Source: Isoetes taiwanensis (Eukaryota; Streptophyta; Lycopodiopsida; Isoetales; Isoetaceae). Taken from it: DNA of 64,000 bases. The notes below the pieces were generated by a model. The model saw only the letters and a list, made by a program, of their open reading frames with translations. It made no database searches and was not told the DNA's origin. Shown piece by piece: positions 32,966 through 45,733 of the stretch. A program made the position numbers and the translations under genes. Location of the stretch: the NCBI GenBank assembly GCA_021234155.1, contig JAJEKV010000086.1:250001-314000 (forward strand), given 5' to 3'. Position 1 is the stretch's first letter. Each line of letters starts with the position of its first letter.

Positions 32966-35900
32966 TTGCTTAGGTTAATCTTATGAATATTCGTACATAG
33001 TTCAAGATATAGCACTTTCATATTCCAGTAGTAGAGATACTAATATGTAGAAGAGCAATAAGAAGCTATCTATTAAGTTCTAGGGGAGGGTGGCCATCCA
33101 CGATGGCAATCCCTTTCACGGACGTGGAAAACCCCTTCACACACGTGGCAAAAGCATGCGGGGGCTTCCAAGCAGGAGGGAAAGGATTTCATTTTTTTTG
33201 TTTTGAGACTTTGCGGAGGAAGCATGCTGCTCCGATGACGGTCCACAGAGGACTCCCGCTATAGCCCTAGCAGGCGGCCGCAGCCACTATTTCATCAATG
33301 CATGTGGAGCTGAAATTGTTTGAATGGACTCATTATAATCTGCCAAAATGATCGGAGTTCATAAATCATGCTTTGGCACAGGTATTCATTGCAACTTCAC
33401 ATAGATTGATAGCTTATCTTTGATACACTATTCTTGCTCCACAGAAAATATTTTTTGTTTGCTCAAAGTGCCTACTGTTAAAAATCTTTGCTTCTAGCAA
33501 TGCAATAGATAAGCTGGTATTAGTTTTCATATTCACTTTCTTCATGAATTACTCATGGACTTTAGTAAAGTGGATTAGGATTAACAATCTGTAGCTTAGT
33601 TAGAAATCCTCCGCCTTTGTCCTTTTTTATCATTCTATGCTTGCCATATTTATGTGTTATGTCATTCCATCTGGTTTTCCATGTTTTCTCCACATTAGTT
33701 CAATACTGCCCTATGATTTTGACACACTAATCATGCTACACTTGGCTTCTTCTCTCATAATTCTTATCTTATCTCTTTGTCCTGCCATTTGCCACATTCT
33801 ATTTCCCTTTCCCCTCTCTTTCCGATGGTTATGCATCTTGTTTTTATTTTGAGTTCTATTTTCCTTTCCCCGCCTCTTGTGGTGGTTAGGCATCTTGTTT
33901 TTCTCGCTGAGGTAACTTGTAACTTCGTTTTTTTCTTTATAGTTCGTGATAGAAATAGCCTTAGCCATATGTAATAGATATTATCGTAAAATTTCATTCC
34001 ATCTTGGAATGCTTTCTTATAATGGTACTTAAGATTAGACTGTTTCTAAATGGTACATAAAGATTAGATCACAAAAGATATAACAAGGGCTTATTGATTT
34101 TGCAAATGATGGAATACAATTTTTTTAATAGTGTAGTATGAAAAAGCTCGACTTCTCTATGTAATATCTGATTTCGGGGGCTAGGAATTCTAATGAATGT
34201 CCCAATCATTGCAAATTATGAATCTGGTCCAAGCCTTGTACAAGAGGTTTGTTTTCTTTTGTTATCAAGTTCAAATTTGTAATCTTGTTTGACTTATACG
34301 TTCTATTGACGTATTATTATATGTGTGAGCTGATAATTGTTGGGCTGCAAATGGCTGCGACAGCAATGTAATTTAGATAATATTCATGGACATGATTCAT
34401 AGTTCATCCAAAAAGTTTTAAATGTTTGTTCTCATAAAGATTGCCTGCAGGCAGATTTAAGCACTTTCCCATAAATTTTGCAAATTATATCCATCAAAAG
34501 GTCTCAGGTTGGAATCTTTGGTGATGCTGCGTAAGTTTCTTGTGACACGTTATGCATTTTTATATCTAAAGCCAAAACATAATAGCATTCAGACTGTTTT
34601 TTACATGTTCACATAGGCCAGGATCACTCTATCATTATCAACAAGACACACTAAATTGCATTGAGTTTGCCATGGCCAGTGAGGAATTTTACAAAGCGAA
34701 TGCAAACTTTTGAATATTTTTATGTCATTTTGAAATTAGAGAAAAAAGAATTTCTTATAACGAGTTTGTTTGCTAATGTTACATGCCATGCCATGTGTTC
34801 CAGCTATAGAAATAGGGCGGCCTCTTTTTGTAAACTATTGAAGTAATGAGGTCAAGATCATAAATTCTTAGTGACAGATGAGGCTTCACTTCATGTTCTT
34901 TAATATAAAGAATATTAGCTTAACATGTGCTTGACATGGAGTGTATCCTGAGTCTTTCGTTGCTTAAATGCCAGATACGTGAACAAGAAATTCAGAAGCA
35001 TGGCGCTTTGTCTTGTACATAGATCAGAAACATAGGAGCAAATTGGGACTCATGACTTGACAAAAGTTTAGAAGTATGGGGCTGACATGGAGCTGATGTC
35101 TTGACATAGGAAGCATGGACTGAATACAAACTTTGCTAGTTTTGGTCATCAAATCTTGTTAAAATAAAGGTTCGATGTTTGTTTGAGCTCAATCTTTGTT
35201 TGAGCTCTCAAGTTACTTAAAGAATAGAAAATAAAAATTGTCATCCCCTAGTAAATTTGCAAGGCAGCCTTAAGTGGGCACTCTGGTAGCCTATATGGTC
35301 GTTACCTAAGCCTTGGTGGTACCTTTACCCCCCACCATTTTGGCACATCACAAATCAAACTAGCAGTACCAGTTTGGCATGTAATAAAGTTTGCCAAGTA
35401 CATGGACTTATTGGGGGCGTGCATGGCATGCAACATGTTTATGCAGTGGTTGCAATCGTTTTTCCCTTAAGTGCGCAGCTAGTGGACACCCTCCCCTAGT
35501 GACATATAATCTAATATACGCTTTTCGTTTATAAAAGTGAGATGGGTTAGATGCCCTTTACATTATAGCTCAATCCATGCAATAGTACTATCTTGTAAAA
35601 AAACCAAATATAGCGGCCATATAAAACCATCTTGCAACTACTCGTTCATTGTGCATGGTGGCCCTAGCTAAATTTGTCGTCTTTGAAATAATTAATTCTA
35701 TGCACCTATTTGAGAATAGCCTTGAGCATTTTACAAATGAATACACCTACTCCATGAAAATAGAAAGAACTATTATTCAAGAAAACTTGACAATTCAGAG
35801 ATGAAAATTCGCTAGAATAGCAGATTTTCAAGGTATATGATGCACACGAAGTAACACATGCAATGACTATTGTGTTATGAGCACAATACCCTCCCATTTA

Positions 35901-37740
35901 GTATTTGTTGGAAAATGTGATAGTTTATACTATATAGTAGGTTGTGTTGTTATGGTATTGCTTATAGGACAACAGAAAATCTTTGGCGCACAAGAAAATA
36001 CTTTGTCAAAAATAAAATTCTTTACGATTGCACCGACATGCTGGTCCCCAAAACTGTATTGGACATGGCTTCTAGGTGGGGTATAGAGTAGCAAAACTAT
36101 ATTGCACATGGCTTCTAAGTGGGGTATAGCTCCATACAATAGTCAATTCAAGTCACATGCGTGAGCCTTGTTTTCCAAGGTGTACACTCTCTAAAGCTTT
36201 GTCAATATGTGTTAATGCAAGTTTTTCCCAAAAAGATGCTAAGATCCCATTGTTCGATACTGCCATTGTTGTTCAAGCAGTTTATCAACGTGTCATTTAT
36301 AAGTATGCATGGCACATAGCTAGAAGGTTCATTGTGGAGCCACGACATGATTCTTCATATTGTACATTCTCAAGATCTAAGAATTTTGAAATTGTACACT
36401 TTTGAGATCTGGTTGCCGATGAGGTCAATTTGGTGGACAAGGAGGGTGAGAACACATGGGAAGTTTGACAGGGTTAGAACTTTTGAAACATTGTCGAGAT
36501 TGTAGAAGACACGAAGAATAATCAGGGTTCACTGTGGTAGAAGACACGAAGAATAATTAGGGTTCACTGTGGGAGGGTGTACTGGCCATGTGCATACAAG
36601 AACGAAGGTTGAGCAGGTGAGGAAGGACACCCAGATATGGCATGATTGATTCGAGAAACTTTTTGTAGTGGGAAGGAAGATTTTCTACGTGTTACTAATT
36701 TATAATCTAGAATTCTAACCAGCCACTTCTTAAGCACTAGGTAGAGAAACAAGCCCAAGAAAATTTCTAGATAAACCCCGATAAAACCCCAACAAATGCG
36801 ATTAAACCCCGATATTTTGTGGTCGGACAAATGCTGCTAATTTCTAATTTCTAATTTGCCCGAACAAATGATATTAAACCCCGAATGCTAGTAAACCCGG
36901 ATATTTCCGGAACCAATGGCATGTGTTTGAGAAGGGAAGGCCAAGAAATGAGCTTGAGCATAGCCTCACATAGGGGATAAATGTGGGAATGAAGGTTTTA
37001 GGAGGGCAAGGGATATTGAGTGGATGGTGATAACGGCGGCCGGAAAAAACAAGGAAAAAATAAAAATAAGCCATGGAAAAGAAAAACAAAGCGTATAATA
37101 TAATACAAAGGGCAATAAATATGAGAGAGAAAATAACGGCGGGTCCCCAAGGTCCTTTTCCAGGCCTAACCGCCTCTTTACCGTGACAGGGAAGACCGTT
37201 GACGGTTTATATTGTTAATTACCCGCCTTTTACCTTTCTAACAAACGCCTGTTTCACACTGCAGGCATAAACCCCTTAAACCCTAACATTTACCCTTAAA
37301 TTATGCCCAAATCAGTCCCTGTTCTTCCCTCATACCCCACAGATCTGTACCACACCTCTCCTTTCATCATGCTCAAGAACTGCCCACGATCAGATCCCAG
37401 ACAGAATGTGCCCTCCCCTTTGTTTCTTGTTAATCCTCCCTTGTGGGCTCCTTTGATTATTCCCAAGCAGATTAGATTATGTGTGTCCCTCCATAGCCGC
37501 TAACTACCGTGGTTCTCTGCATTTTTTTTTCAAGCCCAATTGCCTTTGTTTTATCCCCTGCTAGCTCCTGCCACAGCAAATTCCCTGTACTCTGACATTT
37601 TCTAAATACGTTATAGTTGATCTTTCCTTCTCAAATGCCATGTGCAAAGCAGCATTTCTTCACGTAAAAAATAAGCAACAGCTTACCTAACTAGGTCTTT
37701 AACTTCCACAAGAGCATGTGGCTTCCGACACTCTGTTTTC
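32966..37740. other. Gene-poor stretch before the expansin gene
   Basis: I find no supported gene. GGGGAGGGTG near 33083 and its inverse CACCCTCCCC near 35488 could be ends of a decayed element, but flanking duplications are absent. Two short tandem duplications are clear: about 35 bp at 36501-36572 (GTAGAAGACACGAAGAATAA) and a TGGCTTCTAAGTGGGGTATAG pair at 36067-36130. The 300 bp before 37740 is pyrimidine-rich and probably belongs to the expansin promoter. Confidence 0.5.
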
Positions 37741-37748
37741 TATAAAAT
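37741..37748 (+). promoter_or_regulatory. Probable TATA box of the expansin gene
   Basis: TATAAAAT lies 230 bp upstream of the expansin ATG, in a position that would give a 5' leader of about 200 nt. There is no competing TATA word nearer the start codon. Position and sequence are the only evidence. Confidence 0.5.
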
Positions 37749-37970
37749 GGGAGGCTTTCTATGCCATTCTTATCAAGCTTTTCCCTTTGTCCCTTCTACA
37801 GGCCCGACTAAAGGGATTGGACAAAGAATGAGCTTTTGTTCACTCTGCTGCAAATATTTAATCCTGAAAGAGCTTTTCCTGCACTGCATTTTGGCATAAA
37901 GCTCTAAATGAGCTGTTGATTCGCTTCTTTAATCCCAAGCCAACTGTGAGCATTCTCCTGCACTATATCA

Positions 37971-39146
37971 ATGGGATACCTTGAGACATGTTATCACAGT
38001 ATGGCACTTCTAATAATGCTCATGGTTTCCATAGCCATGGCAGCTGTAAATTCTGGAGCAGAATATGACCTTGTTGACTGGAAACTGGCAACTGCAACCT
38101 GGTATGGAAGTGCAACCGGTGCAGGATCAGATGGTATGCTTACAGATCCACATTATGCACATTCAGCCTAAACTTTCTGCCAAAATGTGGGTTTTTTTCA
38201 GATCTGATATCTGGTCATTTTCTTTTCAGGTGGAGCTTGTGGCTATGGCCATCTTCCTGGAACTCCTTACGGACTGAGTGTCACAGCTGGAAGTCCAGTG
38301 CTATTCAAGAATGGACTGGGATGTGGCACATGCTATGAGGTGCACAATTTAATCAAATTTTCATAAGCATGAATGAAAAACTCTGTATTCTGCTGCTGAT
38401 ACAGATCTAGCATGTTGCAGATAAAATGTGAGTACGGGCAAATCTGTTCCAATAGTCCAGTCAAAGTGGTTATCATGGATGAATGCCCTGGAGGTTACTG
38501 TGCAAACGGTAAGACTCATTTTGATGCCAGTGGTACTGCATTTAGCAAAATGGCCAACTATGGTAAAAGTTCACAGCTACTAGCTGCTGGTGCCATAGAA
38601 CTCATGTACAGAAGGTAATGTTTTATTCATATACCCATATTACTATTCCTTTCTGCAGCCTATTTTCGCATATAGTTATACTATATATTTTTTTTTTCCT
38701 GCAACCTTACTAATATTTCTTGATATATGCTTCTTGACAGAACACCCTGTAGCTACAGAGGAAGAGGCATACAACTCGTAGTGGCTGAAGGCTCAACAGT
38801 CTTTTGGTTCTCTGTGGTGATCAAATATGTCGCCGGACCCGGCGATATAGGTGCGGCAGCGCTCCTAGAGGTATGAAATTAAGCAGAATTTCGTAACATA
38901 AGAATGCAACCCTTTATAGACAACTAACATGTCTGCATTTGATGTTTTCAGGATGGATCTGAAACATGGCAGCCTATGAGACAGGTTTGGGGTGCAAATT
39001 GGTGCCTTACTGCAGGTCCTCTTAAAGCACCATTTTCTATCAGACTCACATCTCTGTCTACAAAGCAGACCATTACTGCACACAATGTTATACCAGCTGA
39101 TTGGTCTCCAACTAATTCCTATGATACTCGTGTAAACTTCAGCTGA
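37971..39146 (+). CDS. EXPB: Beta-expansin (EXPB), five exons, intact
   Basis: Exons are 37971-38133, 38230-38339, 38421-38614, 38741-38870 and 38952-39146. All four introns are GT-AG (96, 81, 126 and 81 bp) and keep the frame, giving 263 aa, normal for the family. Residues 1 to about 28 form a signal peptide ([15 protein letters not shown]). The double-psi beta-barrel domain has TWYG (43-46), [22 protein letters not shown] and the HFD motif at 124-126 followed by ASGTAF. The C-terminal cellulose-binding domain (CBM63) runs from about residue 160, with the expansin tryptophans in WFSVV, WQPM, VWGANW and the ending VIPADWSP. The protein acts in the cell wall, loosening it without hydrolysis during growth. 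HFDASGTAF and the C-terminus favour the beta rather than alpha group. No defects are seen. Confidence 0.95.
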
Positions 39147-39210
39147 CCATATTAGTCGCTGCTCCCCTTTTCATAAGCAGATTTTTCTGCAATGTATAAT
39201 AATATAGCTA

Positions 39211-39243
39211 CTAGCAAGCATGTGCCCGGCGATGCCAGGCATA
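39211..39243 (-). mobile_element. Helitron-type 3' terminus, minus orientation
   Basis: On plus the sequence is A|CTAGCAAGCATGTGCCCGGC, then GATGCCAGGC. Read on minus this is a 7-bp-stem hairpin (one mismatch), a 9-nt spacer and CTAG followed by T, the standard 3' end and insertion context of plant Helitrons. The element would extend to the right; I cannot place its 5' end. It starts 65 bp after the expansin stop codon. Confidence 0.55.
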
Positions 39244-39249
39244 AGTTTT

Positions 39250-42238
39250 TGCTTCGACTCTGAGGCGGCCGTGCTGCTGCCCGAGTCAGATTCATGAAAA
39301 AAGGCTCTTTCAATGCCAGAATTGATAATTTACATTGTTAAGTTTCTTCTGTGTCATGTGCACATGCTGAAATAATGTTAACCCTGTTCAAAACATGCAA
39401 ATAATGCATATGCAACATAAACACAAAAAATATCAGTAACATACATAAGAGAGTACAGATTTGATCATTTCACTAAAGCAATTTAGCAAATTATTGAACA
39501 TCCAACATGATACAAGCAAAACAGGAAAAGGTTTTTATGAAAAGAATAAAAATAAGAGAGATTTGAGAAAACAATGTGTACTTTTTCTGAAACCTAAAGA
39601 ATAAGGAAGGTACAAAACATGGGACTGACATGACAAAGAGAAATAATATTGAAAGGGGTGATCCTGCCTCATGGAAAGGGCCATTAAGAAACATCTGATC
39701 AACAGCGGTTGGAGGGTACCCTGACCTGAGAAGAATTGATGATTCGAGAGTGCGATTAAAGAAGACAGAAAAGGGCATTGATCAATTAATATAGAATGCC
39801 CAAAAGCTTGGCACGAAGGCGCCAACCCTAGTTGACCAGATTCATGGCCCACACTGTAGCTAATGGGTCCCGATATCTCCACGCCCTCGCATGTCACATG
39901 GCCACTTGAGAGCAATATTTATCATGGCAACCCCAAAAGTCAGCCTTCATCTCTAAATAACATGCCAAGTTGCTCTTACACTTTGAATGGCGAACATTTA
40001 CAAAATGTGGGAACTTTAGATACGAATTTGAGACTATACATGATTACGTGTAATATAAGGGGGTAAAATTAAATTTACCTTTCATCTAGTTTGGGGGAAT
40101 ATTGTAGCCTTAAGTAACCATCACCTTTCCGTCTGTTCTAAACCTACACGACAAGCTCCAGCATAGAGGCATCCATTCTTCTGGAAATAGCAAGACCACC
40201 TCTTATTTGTAGCGTGAAACTATATCTCAAACTATTTCTAAACTATATAGCTAAATTTGAATTTCATCAGGTAGGTTAGAAGACTTCCTAGAAACTTCCT
40301 GAACCAAGCCCTTCATATAGTGGTGTGGCGCAATCCTTGCAGTTGGTGATTCCATCCAGCAGGATCGCCAACGGTTGTGATTCTACGACGACATTACATT
40401 AAAAACAAGTTTAAATTCACTTAATATAAGGTGATTGAAAATAGTGTGCACTTTAAGGACTAGTTGTCTCAAACAAATATCTGGAAAGGAATCCCCCTTT
40501 AATGCATGTGTGTCCCTCCACCTGAGCCATGAGTTTAATAATTAAGTGTTTCCAAAAGAAGGAGCATGTATGTGTGGCCCCTTACATCTTTAAGTGTGGA
40601 CCTGGCAACCCTACCTAGATGGATGAACCTATGCCATCAGGCTAACAATTAAGTGTTGCTAAAAAAAGTAAAGTTGTGGCTGCCTTTCATTTGCATTATT
40701 ATGGTCCATTTTGGGAAAAGGCTTTATATGTATACGAGAATAGCAATTTACATGCCATTCCTGGCATAAAAATAGGGTGAGCGCGAAGTCCTATTGACAT
40801 GCCAAGAATGAAATCTAAATTGCCATTCTTGCAAGGTAAAAATAGTTAAAGAAGCGCTCTGCAGCGTAAAAAACTTTGGAACGTTGGGTAAATCTTTGGG
40901 ATGCTAGATAAAACTGCTAGAACAGCAGGTAAATCTTCATAATGCAACTAAAAATGCCGGAACAACCGTGTAGAAGTTCGTCGCATCAGCAAGATTTTCT
41001 TAGTAACATTCTCGTTTTGAAGCAGTGCCACATGGCACAAGGCTATTGGATAGAGCAGAATGCTTCTTAGTAACTGTTTTTCACTTTTGAAGGAATTGAC
41101 CCTTACAAACTAGATTGCCCTGGATAGGCATTCCCTCTAAGAATGAACCATTGCCCTTTGAATGAACCATTGCAAATACATTTGTAATTAGAATGAACCA
41201 TTGCATTCTTTAAATAAGGCATTGAATAATAATATCCTTTGAATGAACCATTGCAAATACATTTGTAATTAGAAAGGACAACAATTGACGGGGGCAATAG
41301 TTCTAACCGTTCTATAGTTTCTAAGATATGCAATTATGTATATAACAGAAGTCTAAGAAGGCAATTTAGATTGTCCTTATTAAGGGTAATGTGTTATGAG
41401 GCATCATATGGCATATTCTAGGTATATCCAAAGATTTTTTATTTTTATTTTTAGCACACCAGCCTAACCAAGCCTACAGCCTTTCCTAAAATTCTAGCCT
41501 ATCCACGTGTCTCTTCCACCTCAACAAAACTGATGTGGCAATGATTATGACCATTGGATCTAATATTTTTAGCATCGACGGCCTCCGAAATTAGAAAAGA
41601 CAAAAAAAAAAATTACACAGATAGAATAGGTCGCACTAGAATAGGTCGTGTTGTTGCGGTCGTTCCCCGTTCCCCAGCTTCCCTTTCGCTCCCATTTCAC
41701 TATCCCCCAACCTCTCCTTCCTCTCAATTTCGTTTCTCTTCTTTTTTATTTGCTTGTTGTTGGAAGGCCCGGATCTTCAAAAATTTTCCAGATCATTTTC
41801 GTTTCTCTTCTTTTATGCTGTTGGACTTGGGAAGGTCATCTAGAATAATTTTGATTCGACCTAACATTCTATACAATGATTTCTGCAGCATCCACGGACC
41901 TGGTGCTTTTGCAGTCGGACCTGGTGCTTTTGCTGTCATATCTATTTCTATGCAACGGTTCCCCTCTATCGGATTCTAAGCAACGATTCTTCTATACCGG
42001 ATACTATGCCTGGGACTAATCTTAGATTTGGTCGTCCTTGTAGGGAATGCTTTGGTCATTGGATGAAGGAAGCAACTTTCCCTATTGTCTGCTACAGATC
42101 CTTGAATCCAAATATCTCTACAAGGTATTCAGACAAAACCTTACTTTCTTGGTTAGGGTCGACTCAAAATTTTCTGGTGTCGCATATAGTAGTGCTCATA
42201 TTTATCCATAGCTTTCATAATGACGGCTTTTACATTTC
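39250..42238. other. Gene-poor stretch between the expansin gene and the Copia pieces
   Basis: I see no supported gene. A phrase GAATGAACCATTGCAAATAC recurs at about 41159 and 41234 with a third partial copy between them. Near 41628-41650 AGAATAGGTCG is doubled. The plus-strand frame at 41554-41979 is low-complexity and unconvincing. Part of this region may be the body of the Helitron that ends at 39211. Confidence 0.5.
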
Positions 42239-42418
42239 TGTAAAGAAAAGAAGCGCTCCTGATTTATCAAAAGAAGATACCTCCTAAACGGGAGGATGTC
42301 TATTTATATCATATGTACATGTACACTCAAAGAATGTTAACGTCCTAACTAAGTGACAAAGATATTGTTACAAGCCAACTCTGCTCTATAATTATGAGCA
42401 GAATATCATATCTTAACA
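42239..42418 (-). repeat. 3' LTR of a Copia element (minus strand)
   Basis: This is 180 bp, on minus TGTTAAGATATGATATTC...TCTTTACA. It differs from the plus-strand LTR at 43529-43708 by about one base. On minus the polypurine tract (GAAAGGGGGAG) sits directly before it, marking it as a 3' LTR. GAAAT follows it in the element's own direction (ATTTC at 42234-42238 on plus). Confidence 0.92.
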
Positions 42419-42432
42419 CTCCCCCTTTCTGC

Positions 42433-43322
42433 TCATAATCTTGACGTGACTCCAAGAGTGTCTCTATGAATCAGAAAGGTTTCCTTGATCAGGGGTTTTG
42501 TTAAGAGATCAGCTGGCATTTCAGTGGTAGGAAGATACTCCATGTGAATACTTTGATCCATGACTTTTTCCCTGGTATAGTGATGGTGGATGGAGATGTG
42601 TTTGGACCGCCGATGATGAATGGGATTAGCAGTGAGTGCAATGCTGCTCCTGTTATCATTATATATGCAGGTTGGTTCCTGTTGCACATAACCCAATTCA
42701 GCAAGGAATTGACGAAGCCATACTGTCTCCCTGACTGCTGCAGATGTTGCCATGTATTCCGCTTCACATGAAGAGAGAGCCACTTTTGTTTGTTTGCAGC
42801 TGGTCCAAGTGATGCTTCCACCGTGTATCATGATGGCGAAGCCTGTAGTGGATCTACTCTTATCTATATCTCCAGCCCAATCAGAATCCACGAATGACAC
42901 AAGTCTTACTTCTGGGTAATTGGAATCTGGACCATAGCGAATTCCCATATCAGAAGTACCTTTGAGATAGCGAATGATCCTTTTGACAGCTTTCCAGTGT
43001 TCTACCCCTGGGTTCTGCATGAATCGACTGGCTGCTCCTACTGCTTGTGCAATGTCAGGTCTGGTACTTACCATAATATGCATAAGACAGCCAATTGCAC
43101 TGCGATAGGGGATATCCTTCATCGCTGCTTTGTCTTCATCTGTCTCAGGCTCCATTTGTTTGCACAATCTAACATTCATAGCTGCGGGTGTCTCTTTGAT
43201 GGTGCACTCAGTCATGCCGAACCTTTGACACAATCGTAGGATTGCTGATTCTTGGTGAATCAGAATGGATCGCTGCTTGCGATTCCTCTGAATTTGGAGT
43301 CCTAGGCAGCGGAGCTCCTCGC
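42433..43322 (-). pseudogene. Copia pol C-terminal part: end of reverse transcriptase and RNase H
   Basis: The minus-strand frame is open at least from about 43320 (LGLQIQRNRKQRS, IHQESAILRL) to 42433. It shows the familiar end of Copia polyproteins: YRSAIGCLMHIMVSTRPDIA, then RNase H with the acidic set in VDSDWAGD, SSCEAEYMA and YNDNRSS, and the closing PADLLTKPL. It lies just upstream of the 3' LTR as expected. The upstream reverse transcriptase, integrase and gag are missing on this strand; the frame ends abruptly near 43325, where unrelated sequence begins. Confidence 0.92.
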
Positions 43323-43528
43323 TGAATCAATATGAATTAGTAATTATCTCAGCAATAATAAAAAGAAGGTAATAAACAAAATTGGAAGCTTGGTTAGGAC
43401 ATATCTGCCACGGGCAACTATATCAAACAAAAATGGAAGCCTGAATAGAAGAATTCTCTGTTTATTTTCTACTGGTAATTTGCCCAGAATTTCAGCATAA
43501 ATCCCACCAAGTTCTTAAGATTTGAAAT

Positions 43529-43708
43529 TGTTAAGATATGATATTCTGCTCATAATTATAGAGCAGAGTTGGCTTGTAACAATATCTTTGTCACTTAGTT
43601 AGGACGTTAACATTCTTTGAGTGTACATGTACATATGATATAAATAGACATCCTCCCGTTTAGGAGGTATCTTCTTTTGATAAATCAAGAGCGCTTCTTT
43701 TCTTTACA
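43529..43708 (+). repeat. 5' LTR of a Copia element (plus strand)
   Basis: This is 180 bp, TGTTAAGATATG...TCTTTACA, preceded by GAAAT (43524-43528). TGGTATCAGAGCTG, the initiator tRNA-Met primer site, follows it directly at 43709, which identifies it as the 5' LTR. A TATAAATA word near 43640 is the likely promoter. Confidence 0.93.
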
Positions 43709-43779
43709 TGGTATCAGAGCTGTGTTAAGAAGCAAGAAGGAGATCGTAAAGAAAGGTGCGTGGTGACATACGTAGAATT

Positions 43780-45275
43780 ATGTCGAACATTCAGATGGAT
43801 CTGAAACACCTTGAGAAATTGGACCGCACCAATGCTACGGTGTGGTTCTGGCGGATGCAAGCCATCCTTGAAGAAAGGGATGTATGGGATGTGGTTAGTG
43901 GGGAGTTCCCAAAACCAAGGATTGTTGATACACCCAGTGGCAGTAGCAGCAGTGGCAGTGGGGAAGCGGTGAATTCAGCCTCAGCCACGACTCAGGCTTC
44001 AGCCCCAGCCACGAATCAGGTTCTTTTGGCGAGTTGGAAACTGAAGGACAATCAGGCAAAAACGTCCATGATGTTTGAACGGCTGAAGCGCACGGCTAAG
44101 GAAGGGTGGGAATGTCTCATGAGGACATTCAAGACACACAATACGTCCCAGAAATTGTTTTTATGGCAGAAATTTTTCTCTGCCAAGATGAGTGATGATG
44201 ATGATCCCACAGATCATATCAGCAAGATGGAAGGGCTTGCAGACCAACTGGCGGCTCTTCAACATGCCACTAGTGACGAAGACCTTGCAATGGCAATTCT
44301 TGCCAGTCTGCCTTCTTCCTACGATTCCCTTAAGCAAACTCTTGGTTGTCAAGAAGGACACTTGAGGAGTGAAGCAGTAATTGGGGGGGTCTTGCAAGCC
44401 TCAAACTTAAGGATCAAGGAAGAGGAAGAATCAGCCTTCTTTGCAAAAAGCGGAACATCCAACAAAAAGGATTTTGAGTGCTGGACTTGTGGAAAGAAGG
44501 GGCATATGTCCAGGCAGTGCAACAAGAACAAGAAAAAGGGGAAAAAAACAAAGGTGCCAGGAGACAAAGGAAAAGGTTCAAAAAGAGAAGACAAGGAGCC
44601 ATTCAAATCCAGTGACGTTTCCAAATCCAGTGGGCCAAAAAGGTGGAGCAATCGTAGAGATTCCAATCCAAGTGCAAGTGTAGCTGAGCAAGCATCCTCA
44701 GAATCTGAAGATGATGACTATAGTGAAGCGGAAGGAAATATGGCCTGTCTTGCACCAATTGTGTCTGCGCAACCATCATTGAAGGATACTCATGAGGACA
44801 GGTACTTTTGTGCAACCTTCCTCAAGAAAAGATGGCTTGAGGAAATTGGTGCAGACCCTCAGGCTCACATGGCAGATGAGGAGGAGATTCCTTGCGAATC
44901 CCAGGCTGACATTGACGCATTCGAGGAAGAAATTCGTTGCAATCCTCAGGCTCTAGTCGCTGACATTGAGGCATTTAAAGTCATGAGTAGTGTTTCTGAT
45001 CCAATTTGGGTGATGGATTCCGCAGCCACACCTTATGACCAATTGTAAAAGCTGGATACAAGACTTTCAGGAAATGGCACAAGAAAGGTTTGTCAATGGC
45101 ATTGCGTCTGGTCTGCGAGTTGCTGGTACAGGATCTATCACTCTGAAACTTCTTGATTCTCCTCGTACATTGAAAAGAGCCTTGTATGTTCCTGGTCTGC
45201 CTAGAAATCTGCTATCCTTGTCACGATTAGCAGATGTTGGAGCCTATGGACTCATCCTCAATACGAATTTCTGTG
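43780..45275 (+). pseudogene. Copia gag and protease region
   Basis: From ATG 43780 the frame reads MSNIQMDLKHLEKLDRTN, a typical Copia gag start (DUF4219 type). A UBN2-type gag core follows (LFLWQKFFSAKM, DHISKMEGLADQLAAL). A CCHC zinc knuckle CWTCGKKGHMSRQC lies near 44479-44520, then a lysine-rich and an acidic part. The protease motif is WVMDSAAT near 45008-45035. A one-base-type frame break near 45040 separates it from NCKSWIQDF...LYVPGLPRNLLSLSRLADV, the pre-integrase stretch. The match ends near 45275; integrase and reverse transcriptase are absent. Confidence 0.9.
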
Positions 45276-45480
45276 TTGATCCAAGGCAATATACTGCATC
45301 AAATACTCAGTTTATGGCTATGCAAAGACCTCCAAGCTGCAAGCATGGCATACTTAATTTTTCCTTTGACTTCATGAACAGATTCCATGTTGATGCAAGG
45401 CAAGATATTGTGCTCAAATACTCCGTTTATGGCTGTGGACAGACATTCAAGCTGCAATCAACACTTGTTACGAGCAGTGT
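45270..45480 (+). repeat. Duplicated segment of about 75 bp next to the Copia break
   Basis: TGTTGATCCAAGGCAATAT...CAAGCTGCAA (about 45273-45345) recurs as TGTTGATGCAAGGCAAGAT...AAGCTGCAATC (about 45390-45462) at roughly 80 % similarity. Both share the phrase TTTATGGCT. The open frame across it runs on from the Copia frame but no longer resembles Copia. Confidence 0.65.
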
Positions 45481-45733
45481 TGGTTAACATTTTTATTGGT
45501 GGATACAAATAACTAAAAGTAATCTGCACCCAGCATTTCTCATTTTGCATATATCATTTTTGAAAAATATATCTGTTTTGAAGGTATTTTCTGAATTTAT
45601 TTGGCCTCTGAGGTCTCTTCAGCTTAATTCTTAGTGAAGAAAATGGTGGGCATTAAATATATACTTCTCTTATAGCTTCTATATGCTGGTCTTGTTTTTG
45701 AAAATGTTTTTATGACTTCCTTTCTACTTGTAG

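Noticed and set aside
33083-35503. Possible 2.4-kb hAT element with CTAGGGGAGGGTG ends
   Set aside because: The inverted match is only about 13 bp and the flanks show no 8-bp or other duplication.
42544-43239. Plus-strand ORFs of 75-80 codons
   Set aside because: They are shadows of the minus-strand Copia RNase H frame.
44161-44815. Minus-strand ORFs within the Copia gag
   Set aside because: They are antisense shadows of the gag and zinc-knuckle frame.
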